From positions 1-49,379 of the forward strand of contig NZ_DIVJ01000027.1 of the NCBI RefSeq assembly GCF_002428305.1: DNA of 49,379 nucleotides, in the 5' to 3' direction. Under the pieces are notes generated by a model. It saw only the letters and a list, made by a program, of their open reading frames with translations, did not search any database and was not told the DNA's origin. Source of the DNA: Flavobacterium sp. UBA6135 (GTDB taxonomy: Bacteria; Bacteroidota; Bacteroidia; Flavobacteriales; Flavobacteriaceae). This document shows positions 7,377 to 14,762 of the stretch, piece after piece (the stretch's first letter is position 1; the number at the start of each line of letters is the position of its first letter). The translations under genes and the position numbers were made by a program.

Positions 7377-7757
7377 ATGAAATTTCAAAAAGACACTTCA
7401 TTTTTTACAGGGAGAATAAAAAGCATCGCTTTTGCTGTAAAAGGGGCCTTTAAATTGATAACAACTGAACATAGTGTAATGGCTCAGTTCAGTATTGCTA
7501 TTTTAATGACAATTGCAGGTTTCTATTTTGGAATTTCCAAAACAGAATGGCTCTTTCAAATTTTTTCAATTGGATTGGTTTTATCCATTGAAGGTTTGAA
7601 TACAGCCGTTGAAAAAATAGCTGATTTTATACATCCTGATTATCATGAAAAAATCGGCTTTATTAAAGATATTGCCGCAGGGGCCGTTTTCTTTGCTGCA
7701 CTAACTGCAATTTTGATTGGAGCTTTAATTTATGTACCGATACTTTTTTTTAATTAA
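7377..7757 (+). CDS. dgkA: diacylglycerol/undecaprenol kinase family protein
   Basis: A 126-residue integral membrane kinase of the prokaryotic DgkA family. An amphipathic N-terminal helix (GRIKSIAFAVKGAFKLI) is followed by three membrane segments. The catalytic and metal-binding signature EGLNTAVEKIADF (about residues 70-82) and KDIAAGAVFF (about 96-105) are intact. Gram-negative DgkA phosphorylates diacylglycerol; Gram-positive homologues phosphorylate undecaprenol, and the specificity cannot be read here. The gene lies 7 nt after tpx and 31 nt before ftsK, so it bridges the oxidative-stress and envelope genes on the same strand. Confidence 0.9.
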   Translation: MKFQKDTSFFTGRIKSIAFAVKGAFKLITTEHSVMAQFSIAILMTIAGFYFGISKTEWLFQIFSIGLVLSIEGLNTAVEKIADFIHPDYHEKIGFIKDIAAGAVFFAALTAILIGALIYVPILFFN

Positions 7758-7788
7758 TTTAGTTTTATTTTTAAACCAAAATTAGAGA

Positions 7789-10227
7789 ATGGCTAAAACA
7801 GCAACAAAAGATACAAAAACTAAAAACACCGATTCTGATTCTAAAAAAAGAGTGATTTTTACCAAGCAACACAAACTTCTTTTAGGAATTTTGTTTGTTT
7901 TAATTGCCGTTGCTTTGTTTTTTTCGTTCGTTTCCTATTATATTAATTGGCAAGAAGACCAAAGTGCCGTTTCCGCTTTAAGAGACAGAAATGTGGCCGT
8001 TAATAACTGGCTAGGTAAGGTTGGTGCTGCAATTTCGCACTTTTTCTTATTCAAAGGTTTTGGTATTGCTTCCTTCCTATTTGTTCGCTTATTGTTTATT
8101 ACAGGAATCTATTTGATTTTGGATTTATCACTTAAAAAACTAAAAAACAGTTGGTTTTGGGACTTGTTTGCTTTGGTAAACATTTCATTATTGTTTGGTT
8201 TTTTTGCGGATTCCATTCCGGAACTGGGTGGTGTTATTGGTTATGAAATGAACCTTTATTTTCAAAGTTTTATGGGTAATATTGGTACTTTACTGATTTT
8301 ACTCTTTAGTTGTATGATTTATTTAATTTTAAAAATAAACATCAATCCTGAAAAAATTCAAAAGTTGTTTCAAGTTAAACTTCCAAAATTTGCTTCAAAA
8401 GAAGCTGAGGATGATTCAGATCTTTCTACTAGCATCACTGATAAGATTGAAAGTCAAGAACCTGAAAATATAATAGCTCCAATTTCGCAATTTGAAATTA
8501 ATAAAGAGGATTTAAAACCTACTATCAATAATCCTTCTGAAATCAACTTAGAAGTAAAGAAAATAGACCCAATTGAAACTAAAATTGAAAAGCCTATAAT
8601 TTCAAAAGAACCTGAAATAATAACCACCAACGATGAGGCTTTTGTAATTGAAAAAAATGCAGAAGAAGACACCTTAGAAGAAAATTTAGCCGCTCGATTA
8701 GTGGCCGATTTTGGTGAATTTGACCCCACTTTAGAACTTTCGAATTATAAATTCCCCACAATTGATTTATTAAAAGATTATCCAACTACCGGAATCACAA
8801 TCAATCAAGAAGAACTCGAAGAAAATAAAAATCGAATTGTTGATACGCTCAAAAACTACAAAATAGAAATTGCACAAATTAAAGCCACTGTTGGACCTTC
8901 GGTGACATTATATGAAATTGTTCCTGAAGCCGGTATTCGAATTTCAAAAATCAAAAGTTTGGAAGACGATATTGCTTTATCGCTTTCGGCATTGGGAATT
9001 CGTATCATTGCCCCTATTCCAGGCAAAGGAACAATTGGTATTGAGGTGCCCAACAAAAACCCGACCATGGTCCCTATGCGTTCCGTTATTGGCTCGGCTA
9101 AATTTCAAGAAGCAGAAATGGAATTACCGATTGCTTTGGGAAAAACCATTTCTAACGAAACCTTTGTGGTGGATTTAGCTAAAATGCCTCACCTACTAAT
9201 GGCCGGAGCAACAGGTCAAGGAAAATCGGTAGGTTTAAATGCGGTTTTAACCTCGTTATTATACAAGAAACATCCTGCGGAAGTTAAATTTGTATTGGTG
9301 GACCCTAAAAAGGTAGAACTAACCTTATTCAATAAAATTGAACGCCATTATTTAGCAAAGCTTCCCGATACCGACGAAGCTATAATTACCGATAACAATA
9401 AAGTAATCAACACATTAAATTCCTTGTGTATCGAAATGGACAACCGTTATTCTTTGTTAAAGGATGCCATGGTAAGAAATATCAAAGAATATAATGAAAA
9501 ATTTAAAAACAGAAAACTGAATCCTGAAAACGGTCATCGTTTTTTACCTTATATTGTCTTGGTTGTTGATGAGTTTGCCGATTTAATTATGACGGCCGGA
9601 AAAGAGGTGGAAACACCAATAGCTCGTTTGGCACAATTGGCTCGTGCGATTGGAATTCATTTGATTATTGCCACACAACGTCCGTCTGTGAATGTTATTA
9701 CAGGAATTATCAAGGCCAACTTCCCTGCTCGTATTGCTTTTAGAGTAACATCAAAAATTGATTCCAGAACCATTTTAGACACTCAGGGTGCTGATCAGTT
9801 AATCGGTCGCGGTGATTTGTTATACACCAACGGAAATGATTTAGTTCGTGTACAATGTGCCTTTGTTGACACCCCTGAAGTAGAACGAATCACAGAATAC
9901 ATTGGTTCACAAAAAGCCTATCCTAATGCTTATTTACTCCCTGAGTATGTTGGAGAAGAAAATGGCACAGTGCTTGATATTGATATCTCCGAACGCGATT
10001 CGATGTTTAGAGAAGCTGCCGAAATAATAGTTACAGCTCAACAAGGTTCTGCTTCTCTTTTACAACGAAAACTAAAATTAGGATACAACAGAGCCGGACG
10101 ATTGATTGATCAATTAGAAGCTGCCGGAATTGTTGGCCCATTTGAAGGTAGTAAAGCACGAAGTGTAAATATTACTGATTTAAATTCGCTTCATGATTTT
10201 TTAAACAATGAACAAAACCCACAATAA
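7789..10227 (+). CDS. ftsK: DNA translocase FtsK
   Basis: An 812-residue membrane-anchored ATPase that moves chromosome termini through the closing septum. The N-terminal third has four hydrophobic segments (about residues 28-50, 80-105, 115-140 and 150-180), then an acidic low-complexity linker (about 200-310). The motor follows, with Walker A GATGQGKS near 473-480 and Walker B VLVVDEFADL near 590-599, and the RecA-like core ending with IIATQRPSVNVITG. The C-terminal gamma winged helix (about 745-805, LLQRKLKLGYNRAGRLIDQLE) would read KOPS-like DNA sites and contact XerD. The linker is short compared with E. coli FtsK and usual for Bacteroidetes. It overlaps or abuts the LolA-like gene. Confidence 0.97.
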   Translation: MAKTATKDTKTKNTDSDSKKRVIFTKQHKLLLGILFVLIAVALFFSFVSYYINWQEDQSAVSALRDRNVAVNNWLGKVGAAISHFFLFKGFGIASFLFVRLLFITGIYLILDLSLKKLKNSWFWDLFALVNISLLFGFFADSIPELGGVIGYEMNLYFQSFMGNIGTLLILLFSCMIYLILKININPEKIQKLFQVKLPKFASKEAEDDSDLSTSITDKIESQEPENIIAPISQFEINKEDLKPTINNPSEINLEVKKIDPIETKIEKPIISKEPEIITTNDEAFVIEKNAEEDTLEENLAARLVADFGEFDPTLELSNYKFPTIDLLKDYPTTGITINQEELEENKNRIVDTLKNYKIEIAQIKATVGPSVTLYEIVPEAGIRISKIKSLEDDIALSLSALGIRIIAPIPGKGTIGIEVPNKNPTMVPMRSVIGSAKFQEAEMELPIALGKTISNETFVVDLAKMPHLLMAGATGQGKSVGLNAVLTSLLYKKHPAEVKFVLVDPKKVELTLFNKIERHYLAKLPDTDEAIITDNNKVINTLNSLCIEMDNRYSLLKDAMVRNIKEYNEKFKNRKLNPENGHRFLPYIVLVVDEFADLIMTAGKEVETPIARLAQLARAIGIHLIIATQRPSVNVITGIIKANFPARIAFRVTSKIDSRTILDTQGADQLIGRGDLLYTNGNDLVRVQCAFVDTPEVERITEYIGSQKAYPNAYLLPEYVGEENGTVLDIDISERDSMFREAAEIIVTAQQGSASLLQRKLKLGYNRAGRLIDQLEAAGIVGPFEGSKARSVNITDLNSLHDFLNNEQNPQ

Positions 10228-10228
10228 A

Positions 10229-10870
10229 ATGAAAAAAGTAGTCACCATACTTCTATTACTTAATGTTTTTTTTACCATTCAAGCCCAAGATAAAAAAGCC
10301 AAGGACTTGTTAGATGAAGTTACGGCAAAAGTAAAGAGTTATGAAAATATTACCATCGAATTTAAATACAGTTTAAACAATACCAAAGAGAATATCAGTC
10401 AAGATAGCAAAGGAACTGTTGTCATGAAAGGCAATCAATACCATTTAAATTTTATGGGAGTTACTAAAATTTATGATGGAAAAAAATCTTATACCATTAG
10501 TCCTGAAGATGAAGAGGTGACGATTTCTAAAATGGATGCTTTAGATGAAAATGCCATTACCCCATCTAAAATGCTTACCTTCTTTTCGAGTGGCTATAAA
10601 TACTCGATGGATATACTTCAAGATATTAAAGGTCGGAAAATTCAATATATCAAATTGATTCCAATAAGTTCAAAAGACCAACGAAAAGAAATTTTATTAG
10701 GTATAGATACCCAAACAAAGCACATCTATAATTTAATAGAAATGGGTAAAAATGGTACAAAAACGACCTTAACTGTTAATTCTTTTAAAACCAATCTCCC
10801 ATTGTCAAAAAATCAATTTACCTTTGACGAGAGTAAATACAAAAATTACTACATCAATAGAATTGATTAA
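10229..10870 (+). CDS. LolA-like outer-membrane lipoprotein carrier
   Basis: A 213-residue periplasmic protein of the LolA fold. LolA shuttles lipoproteins from the LolCDE complex to the outer membrane. I use ATG 10229 (MKKVVTILLLLNVFF...) because it gives a clean signal peptide ending near QAQ and starts directly after the ftsK stop; an upstream ATG at 10208 would overlap ftsK. The mature part begins with KAKDLLDEVTAKVKSYENI and has the half-barrel strand pattern with FKYSL, GTVVMKGNQYHLNFMGVTKIYDGKK and the C-terminal TVNSFKTN. Operon position between ftsK and an LptF/G permease is common in Flavobacteria. LolA homologues are diverse, so the cargo is not certain. Confidence 0.85.
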   Translation: MKKVVTILLLLNVFFTIQAQDKKAKDLLDEVTAKVKSYENITIEFKYSLNNTKENISQDSKGTVVMKGNQYHLNFMGVTKIYDGKKSYTISPEDEEVTISKMDALDENAITPSKMLTFFSSGYKYSMDILQDIKGRKIQYIKLIPISSKDQRKEILLGIDTQTKHIYNLIEMGKNGTKTTLTVNSFKTNLPLSKNQFTFDESKYKNYYINRID

Positions 10871-10878
10871 ATTTTGAG

Positions 10879-12330
10879 GTGAAAATACTTGACCGCTATA
10901 TTTTAACGTCATTCCTGAGTACATTTACATCTGTTTTTGTAATACTCTTTTTTATCTTTATTCTTCAAGGCATTTGGCTTTTTATAGCGGAATTAGCAGG
11001 AAAAGATTTAGATGCTTTTTTAATTGTAAAGTTTTTATTATTCTATTCTCCTAAGGTTGTACCCTTAGTACTTCCCTTGTCAGTTTTGTTAGCATCAATT
11101 ATGACTTTTGGTAATTTTGCCGAAAATTATGAATTTGCCGCAATGAAATCTTCAGGAATCTCGTTAAAAAGAGCCATGAGATCTCTACAATATTTTATTG
11201 TCTTATTGAGTATTGTTGCTTTCTTTTTTGCAAACTCCATTATACCCAAAGCGGAATACAAATTTGTAAACCTTCGTAAAAACATTTTACAGCAAAAACC
11301 ATCTATGGCTATTGCTGAAGGACAGTTTAGCAATGTTGGAAACTACACTATTAAAGTTGATAAGAAAACCGGACCGGAAGGTAACTTTTTAGAAAAAGTT
11401 ACCATTCACAAAGTTTCTAATTTAGGAACAGGGACTACTGTGGTAATTAAAGCCAAAACGGGGGAATTGATGAGTAGTGAAAAATCTAATAATTTACAGC
11501 TTATTCTTTACGATGGAAATTATTATGAGTCGATAGAACCCAAACGATATGAAGAAAGAAACAAACAACCTTTTGCTAAAAGTTCTTTCAAAAGATACAT
11601 AATTAATTTTGATTTAAGTCCGTTAGAAAAAGCTTCGGATAATAACGAGAATATAACCAACACCAATACAATGTTGTCTGTTAATGAACTACGTTATACC
11701 TTAGATTCTTTACAAAACAGTAAGGACAAAGAAATTAAATCGTTTTCAGAAAATATTCATCAACGTTTAAGTTTAGTATCAATTAAACAAGATAAAAAAA
11801 TTAAAGCTAGTGATAGCCTAGTCTATGATTTAATGTCGATATTACAACCAGACCAAAAGGCAATTGTTATAGGAATTTCAAAAAGTAATATTGAAAATAC
11901 AAAATTTTCTATTGAAGGCAATAGAATTGATATAGAATCTAAAACCAAAAACATCAACAACCATTGGTTAGCTTTATATGATAAGTTTGTGATTGCCTAT
12001 GCCTGTTTATTAATGTTTTTTATAGGAGCACCATTAGGAGCCATTATCAGAAAAGGTGGATTAGGCTTACCAATTGTATTTGCAGTAATGATTTTTATTG
12101 TATTTCACTTTATAAATGTATTTGGCAAAAAAGTGGCTCAAGAAGATGGATTAACACCATTTTTAGGGGCTTGGCTTTCTTCAATTGTTTTAACTCCATT
12201 AGCTTTATTACTTTTTTATAGAGCAACAAATGATATAGGCCTAATTAATATGGACGTTATTATGGATCCAATTCATAAATTTGTAAACAAATTATTTTCC
12301 AATTCCAAAAAAAACAAAAATGACACTTGA
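10879..12330 (+). CDS. LptF/LptG-family permease
   Basis: A 483-residue inner-membrane protein of the YjgP/YjgQ family, the permease part of the LptB2FG machine that extracts lipopolysaccharide from the inner membrane. It has three N-terminal membrane segments (about residues 8-35, 48-75 and 98-120), a large periplasmic beta-jellyroll region (about 125-360) and three C-terminal segments (about 368-390, 398-415 and 425-450). The FAENYEFAAMKSSGISL segment after the second helix is the coupling-helix region for LptB. The start codon is GTG. It overlaps the next gene, ribB, by 11 nt. E. coli has separate LptF and LptG; many Bacteroidetes carry two such genes apart, and which one this is cannot be told. 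Confidence 0.9.
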   Translation: MKILDRYILTSFLSTFTSVFVILFFIFILQGIWLFIAELAGKDLDAFLIVKFLLFYSPKVVPLVLPLSVLLASIMTFGNFAENYEFAAMKSSGISLKRAMRSLQYFIVLLSIVAFFFANSIIPKAEYKFVNLRKNILQQKPSMAIAEGQFSNVGNYTIKVDKKTGPEGNFLEKVTIHKVSNLGTGTTVVIKAKTGELMSSEKSNNLQLILYDGNYYESIEPKRYEERNKQPFAKSSFKRYIINFDLSPLEKASDNNENITNTNTMLSVNELRYTLDSLQNSKDKEIKSFSENIHQRLSLVSIKQDKKIKASDSLVYDLMSILQPDQKAIVIGISKSNIENTKFSIEGNRIDIESKTKNINNHWLALYDKFVIAYACLLMFFIGAPLGAIIRKGGLGLPIVFAVMIFIVFHFINVFGKKVAQEDGLTPFLGAWLSSIVLTPLALLLFYRATNDIGLINMDVIMDPIHKFVNKLFSNSKKNKNDT

Positions 12331-13453
12331 AAAAATACAACTTAATACCATTGAAGAAGCTATTGAAGACATCAGAAATGGAAAGGTAATTATAGTTGTG
12401 GATGATGAAGATCGTGAAAATGAAGGCGACTTTTTAGCTGCGGCAGAAAAAGTGACTCCCGAAATGATCAATTTTATGGCAACACACGGACGTGGTTTGA
12501 TTTGCTCACCACTCACTGAAAGGCGTTGTGTGGAATTAGACCTGCATACCATGGTTCGAAACAATACCGATCACATGGAAACGGCTTTTACGGTTTCGGT
12601 TGATTTAAAAGGACATGGAGTAACAACTGGAATTTCAGCTTCCGATAGAGCAAAAACTATTTTAGCTTTAGTCAATGAAGATACAAAACCAAACGATTTA
12701 GCTCGTCCGGGACACATTTTCCCTTTAATTGCAAAGCAAGGTGGTGTTTTAAGAAGAACCGGTCACACTGAAGCCGCTATTGACTTTGCTCGATTAGCAG
12801 GCTTTACTCCTGCCGGTGTAATTTGTGAAATTATGAATGACGATGGAACCATGTCGCGTTTACCGGAATTAGTAAAAGTGGCTAAAAAGTTTGACTTAAA
12901 GTTAGTTTCCATTGAAGATTTGGTGGCATACAGAATGCAACACGATAGTTTAATTCAAAAGAAAGAAGATTTTGATATCGAGACTCGTTTTGGCACCTTT
13001 CGATTGCGTGCCTATTTGCAAACAACAAACAAACAAGTACATTTAGCATTAACTAAAGGAAGTTGGAATAATGGTGAAGCAATTTTAACCCGAATCAATT
13101 CCAAACAAGTTAACAACGATATTTTAGAAACCTTAACGAACAATTCCGATAAACGATTAGAGGCAATGTTCAATAGAATTAATGAAGAAGGTCGTGGAGC
13201 CATCGTTTTTATCAATCAAGAAATACCATCTATTGAATTGCTTAATCGTATCAGCGAATTGAAAGTATTACAAGAAGAAGGAAAAATGAAAGCACCACCA
13301 ATCCGAATGGATGCAAAAGATTTTGGAATTGGTGCTCAAATTTTACACGATATTGACATATCTAAAATTAGATTGTTATCCAATTCCGAACAAACAAAAC
13401 GGGTTGGTATGATTGGATACGGATTAGAAATTACAGATTACGTTCCTTTTTAA
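12320..13453 (+). CDS. ribB: 3,4-dihydroxy-2-butanone 4-phosphate synthase with degenerate GTP cyclohydrolase II-like half (RibBX-type)
   Basis: A 377-residue two-domain protein. Residues 1 to about 205 are a complete RibB: the acidic Mg-binding loop DDEDRENEGDF (28-38), the THGRGLIC segment, and RRTGHTEAAIDFARLAG. RibB converts ribulose 5-phosphate to the four-carbon precursor of the riboflavin ring. Residues about 213-377 follow the GTP cyclohydrolase II fold (FDIETRFGTFRLRAY, then RLEAMFNRINEEGRGAIVFI), but the segment that holds the three zinc-binding cysteines in RibA reads RINSKQVNNDILETLTNNSD and has no cysteine. The half is therefore most likely not a cyclohydrolase. Such proteins have been called RibBX. 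The start overlaps the LptF/G gene by 11 nt, so it is cotranslated with envelope genes. Confidence 0.92.
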   Translation: MTLEKIQLNTIEEAIEDIRNGKVIIVVDDEDRENEGDFLAAAEKVTPEMINFMATHGRGLICSPLTERRCVELDLHTMVRNNTDHMETAFTVSVDLKGHGVTTGISASDRAKTILALVNEDTKPNDLARPGHIFPLIAKQGGVLRRTGHTEAAIDFARLAGFTPAGVICEIMNDDGTMSRLPELVKVAKKFDLKLVSIEDLVAYRMQHDSLIQKKEDFDIETRFGTFRLRAYLQTTNKQVHLALTKGSWNNGEAILTRINSKQVNNDILETLTNNSDKRLEAMFNRINEEGRGAIVFINQEIPSIELLNRISELKVLQEEGKMKAPPIRMDAKDFGIGAQILHDIDISKIRLLSNSEQTKRVGMIGYGLEITDYVPF

Positions 13454-13547
13454 AGTCAATCTTTGAATTGAAACCAACTGTAAGATCTAGAAAATGAAAC
13501 GGTTAGTTTATTACTTTATAATTCATGAAATTTTAAATTAAAAAAGG

Positions 13548-13578
13548 TTTGCAGAAACCAAAAATCGTTCTATATTTG
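13548..13578 (+). promoter_or_regulatory. promoter of tRNA-Ser (TTTG-N19-TATATTTG)
   Basis: TTTG at 13548-13551 and TATATTTG at 13571-13578 are separated by 19 nt, an exact match to the Bacteroidetes housekeeping promoter. The start of transcription would be near 13584, about 27 nt before the tRNA. Confidence 0.85.
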
Positions 13579-13610
13579 CACTCGCAATCACAAAATGGTT
13601 GTGACTTATT

Positions 13611-13695
13611 GGAGAAATGGCAGAGTGGTCGATTGCGGCAGTCTTGAAAACTGTTGACTGTAACAGGTCCGGGGGTTCGAATCCCTCTTTCTCCG
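13611..13695 (+). tRNA. tRNA-Ser (anticodon TGA)
   Basis: An 85-nt class II tRNA. The acceptor stem GGAGAAA / TTTCTCC is perfect (13611-13617 with 13688-13694), followed by discriminator G at 13695; the 3' CCA is not encoded. The anticodon stem GCAGT/ACTGT closes the loop CTTGAAA, with anticodon TGA reading UCA and other UCN serine codons. A long variable arm follows, and the T arm is GGGGGTTCGAATCCCTC. It stands alone with its own promoter and terminator. Confidence 0.97.
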
Positions 13696-13718
13696 CACAA
13701 TAAATTTCAATTCTTATC

Positions 13719-13756
13719 AAAACCTCGAAAATCTTTTGAATTTCGAGGTTTTTTGT
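13719..13756 (+). terminator. terminator of tRNA-Ser
   Basis: Perfect 12-bp stem AAAACCTCGAAA (13719-13730) / TTTCGAGGTTTT (13741-13752) with T-rich continuation. Confidence 0.9.
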
Positions 13757-13808
13757 TTTTTATAACTTCTAAATTAATCAATCTTTATCAAAATTAAAGG
13801 TGCAAAAT

Positions 13809-13896
13809 CGAGACCCTAAAAAATGTAGTAAATCTGGGTCTCGCTAAATGATTAAAAACTACATAAATCAAAAGTATAACTGGGGTTCAAAACCCC
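13809..13896 (+). ncRNA. candidate structured RNA: H-type pseudoknot plus T-arm-like hairpin
   Basis: In the 440-nt gene-free region after the tRNA terminator, stem P1 is CGAGACCC (13809-13816) / GGGTCTCG (13836-13843). Its loop contains ATGTAGT (13823-13829), which is the perfect complement of ACTACAT (13858-13864) downstream, giving an H-type pseudoknot with joining strands of 6, 6 and 14 nt, the last A-rich. A third hairpin GGGG-TTCAAAA-CCCC (13882-13896) has a tRNA T-loop-like sequence. No family is recognised, no promoter or U-tract is clear, and strand and ends are open. The rest of 13757-14198 holds an A13 run near 13987 and A+T-rich sequence without a credible ORF. Confidence 0.4.
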
Positions 13897-14198
13897 TGTA
13901 CACAGTAGTATCATTTATTGAACATCTTATTTTGTGCAAACTTTGACATAAATTAATGTATAATTTAATCGTTATCAAGATGAATGTAAAAAAAAAAAAA
14001 ACATTTACAAAAATGTACTTAACTTAAACTATAATTTTTATTTGCACATCCGTGTGTTTTAGGTTCTCAATTTGACCTTTTCCAGATAAACTAAAATTTA
14101 AACACTTTAATCCTATTAACTTTTCAAATGTTAAAATTCACCATTTACTATGCGTGCATAATAAATTTTTATTATCTTTGAAAACGTTTGCGTAACAT

Positions 14199-14630
14199 AT
14201 GAAAGATAAAACAATTGATTATATCCTTCGTGCAACTTGGCAATCAGTAGCCAGAATGTACAACGAAGAAGCTTCAAAATATGATGGCTCAATGGCTATC
14301 GGGTTTGCTTTGCTTAGCATCGATAAAGAAGAAGGAACACCTTCCTCCTATATCAGCAATCGAATGGGAATGGAAGCCACAAGCCTTACCAGAACTTTGA
14401 AAACTTTGGAAGAAAAAGGCTTAATCATCCGAAAAAAAAATCCTGATGACGGTAGGGGTGTTTTAATTTACCTCACCGAACTAGGAAAAGAAAAAAGAGA
14501 ATTATCACGAAATACGGTTTTGAAATTTAATGAAGTTATCCGGGAAAATATTACTGAAGAACAACTTAAAAATTTTATGGAAGTTGCCGAAGTAATTACG
14601 GAATTGATTAATGAAAAAAAGATTTTTTAG
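14199..14630 (+). CDS. MarR-family transcriptional regulator, likely of the fad genes
   Basis: A 143-residue MarR-type winged-helix regulator. The DNA-binding region runs about residues 45-100: PSSYISNRMGMEATSLTRTLKTLEEKGLIIRKKNPDDGRGVLIYLTELG contains the recognition helix and the basic DDGR wing. The N- and C-terminal helices would form the dimer interface and ligand pocket. It lies 132 nt upstream of the fadN-fadA-fadE genes on the same strand, so control of beta-oxidation by acyl-CoA or fatty acid is likely, as inference. A TATCTTTG box (14173-14180) 18 nt before the ATG fits the -7 consensus. Confidence 0.9.
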   Translation: MKDKTIDYILRATWQSVARMYNEEASKYDGSMAIGFALLSIDKEEGTPSSYISNRMGMEATSLTRTLKTLEEKGLIIRKKNPDDGRGVLIYLTELGKEKRELSRNTVLKFNEVIRENITEEQLKNFMEVAEVITELINEKKIF

Positions 14631-14692
14631 AAAAAAAATAGAATAAAGAGAAAAGAAAATAGACTATATCCGATAGATTTTTCTAATTTTTC

Positions 14693-14716
14693 AAATCTGT
14701 GTTCCAAAAAATAAAA
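14693..14716 (+). repeat. leader repeat copy 1 (AAATCTGTGTTCC...) before fadN
   Basis: The first 21 nt match 17208-17228 with two mismatches (consensus AAATCWGTGTTCMAAAAAATA). Both copies lie 20-50 nt before a fad start codon and are preceded by similar A+T-rich sequence. Function unknown; could be a shared leader or a dispersed intergenic repeat. Confidence 0.5.
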
Positions 14717-14762
14717 CCAACTAAAACCAGCGGAACTATCAGCCCGCAATAAGAAATAAAAA

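Noticed and set aside
13879..13905. A second tRNA or tmRNA 3' end, suggested by the T-arm consensus
   Set aside because: No 5' acceptor partner or D and anticodon arms were found upstream, and the T stem has a T-T mismatch; kept only as part of the structured RNA candidate.
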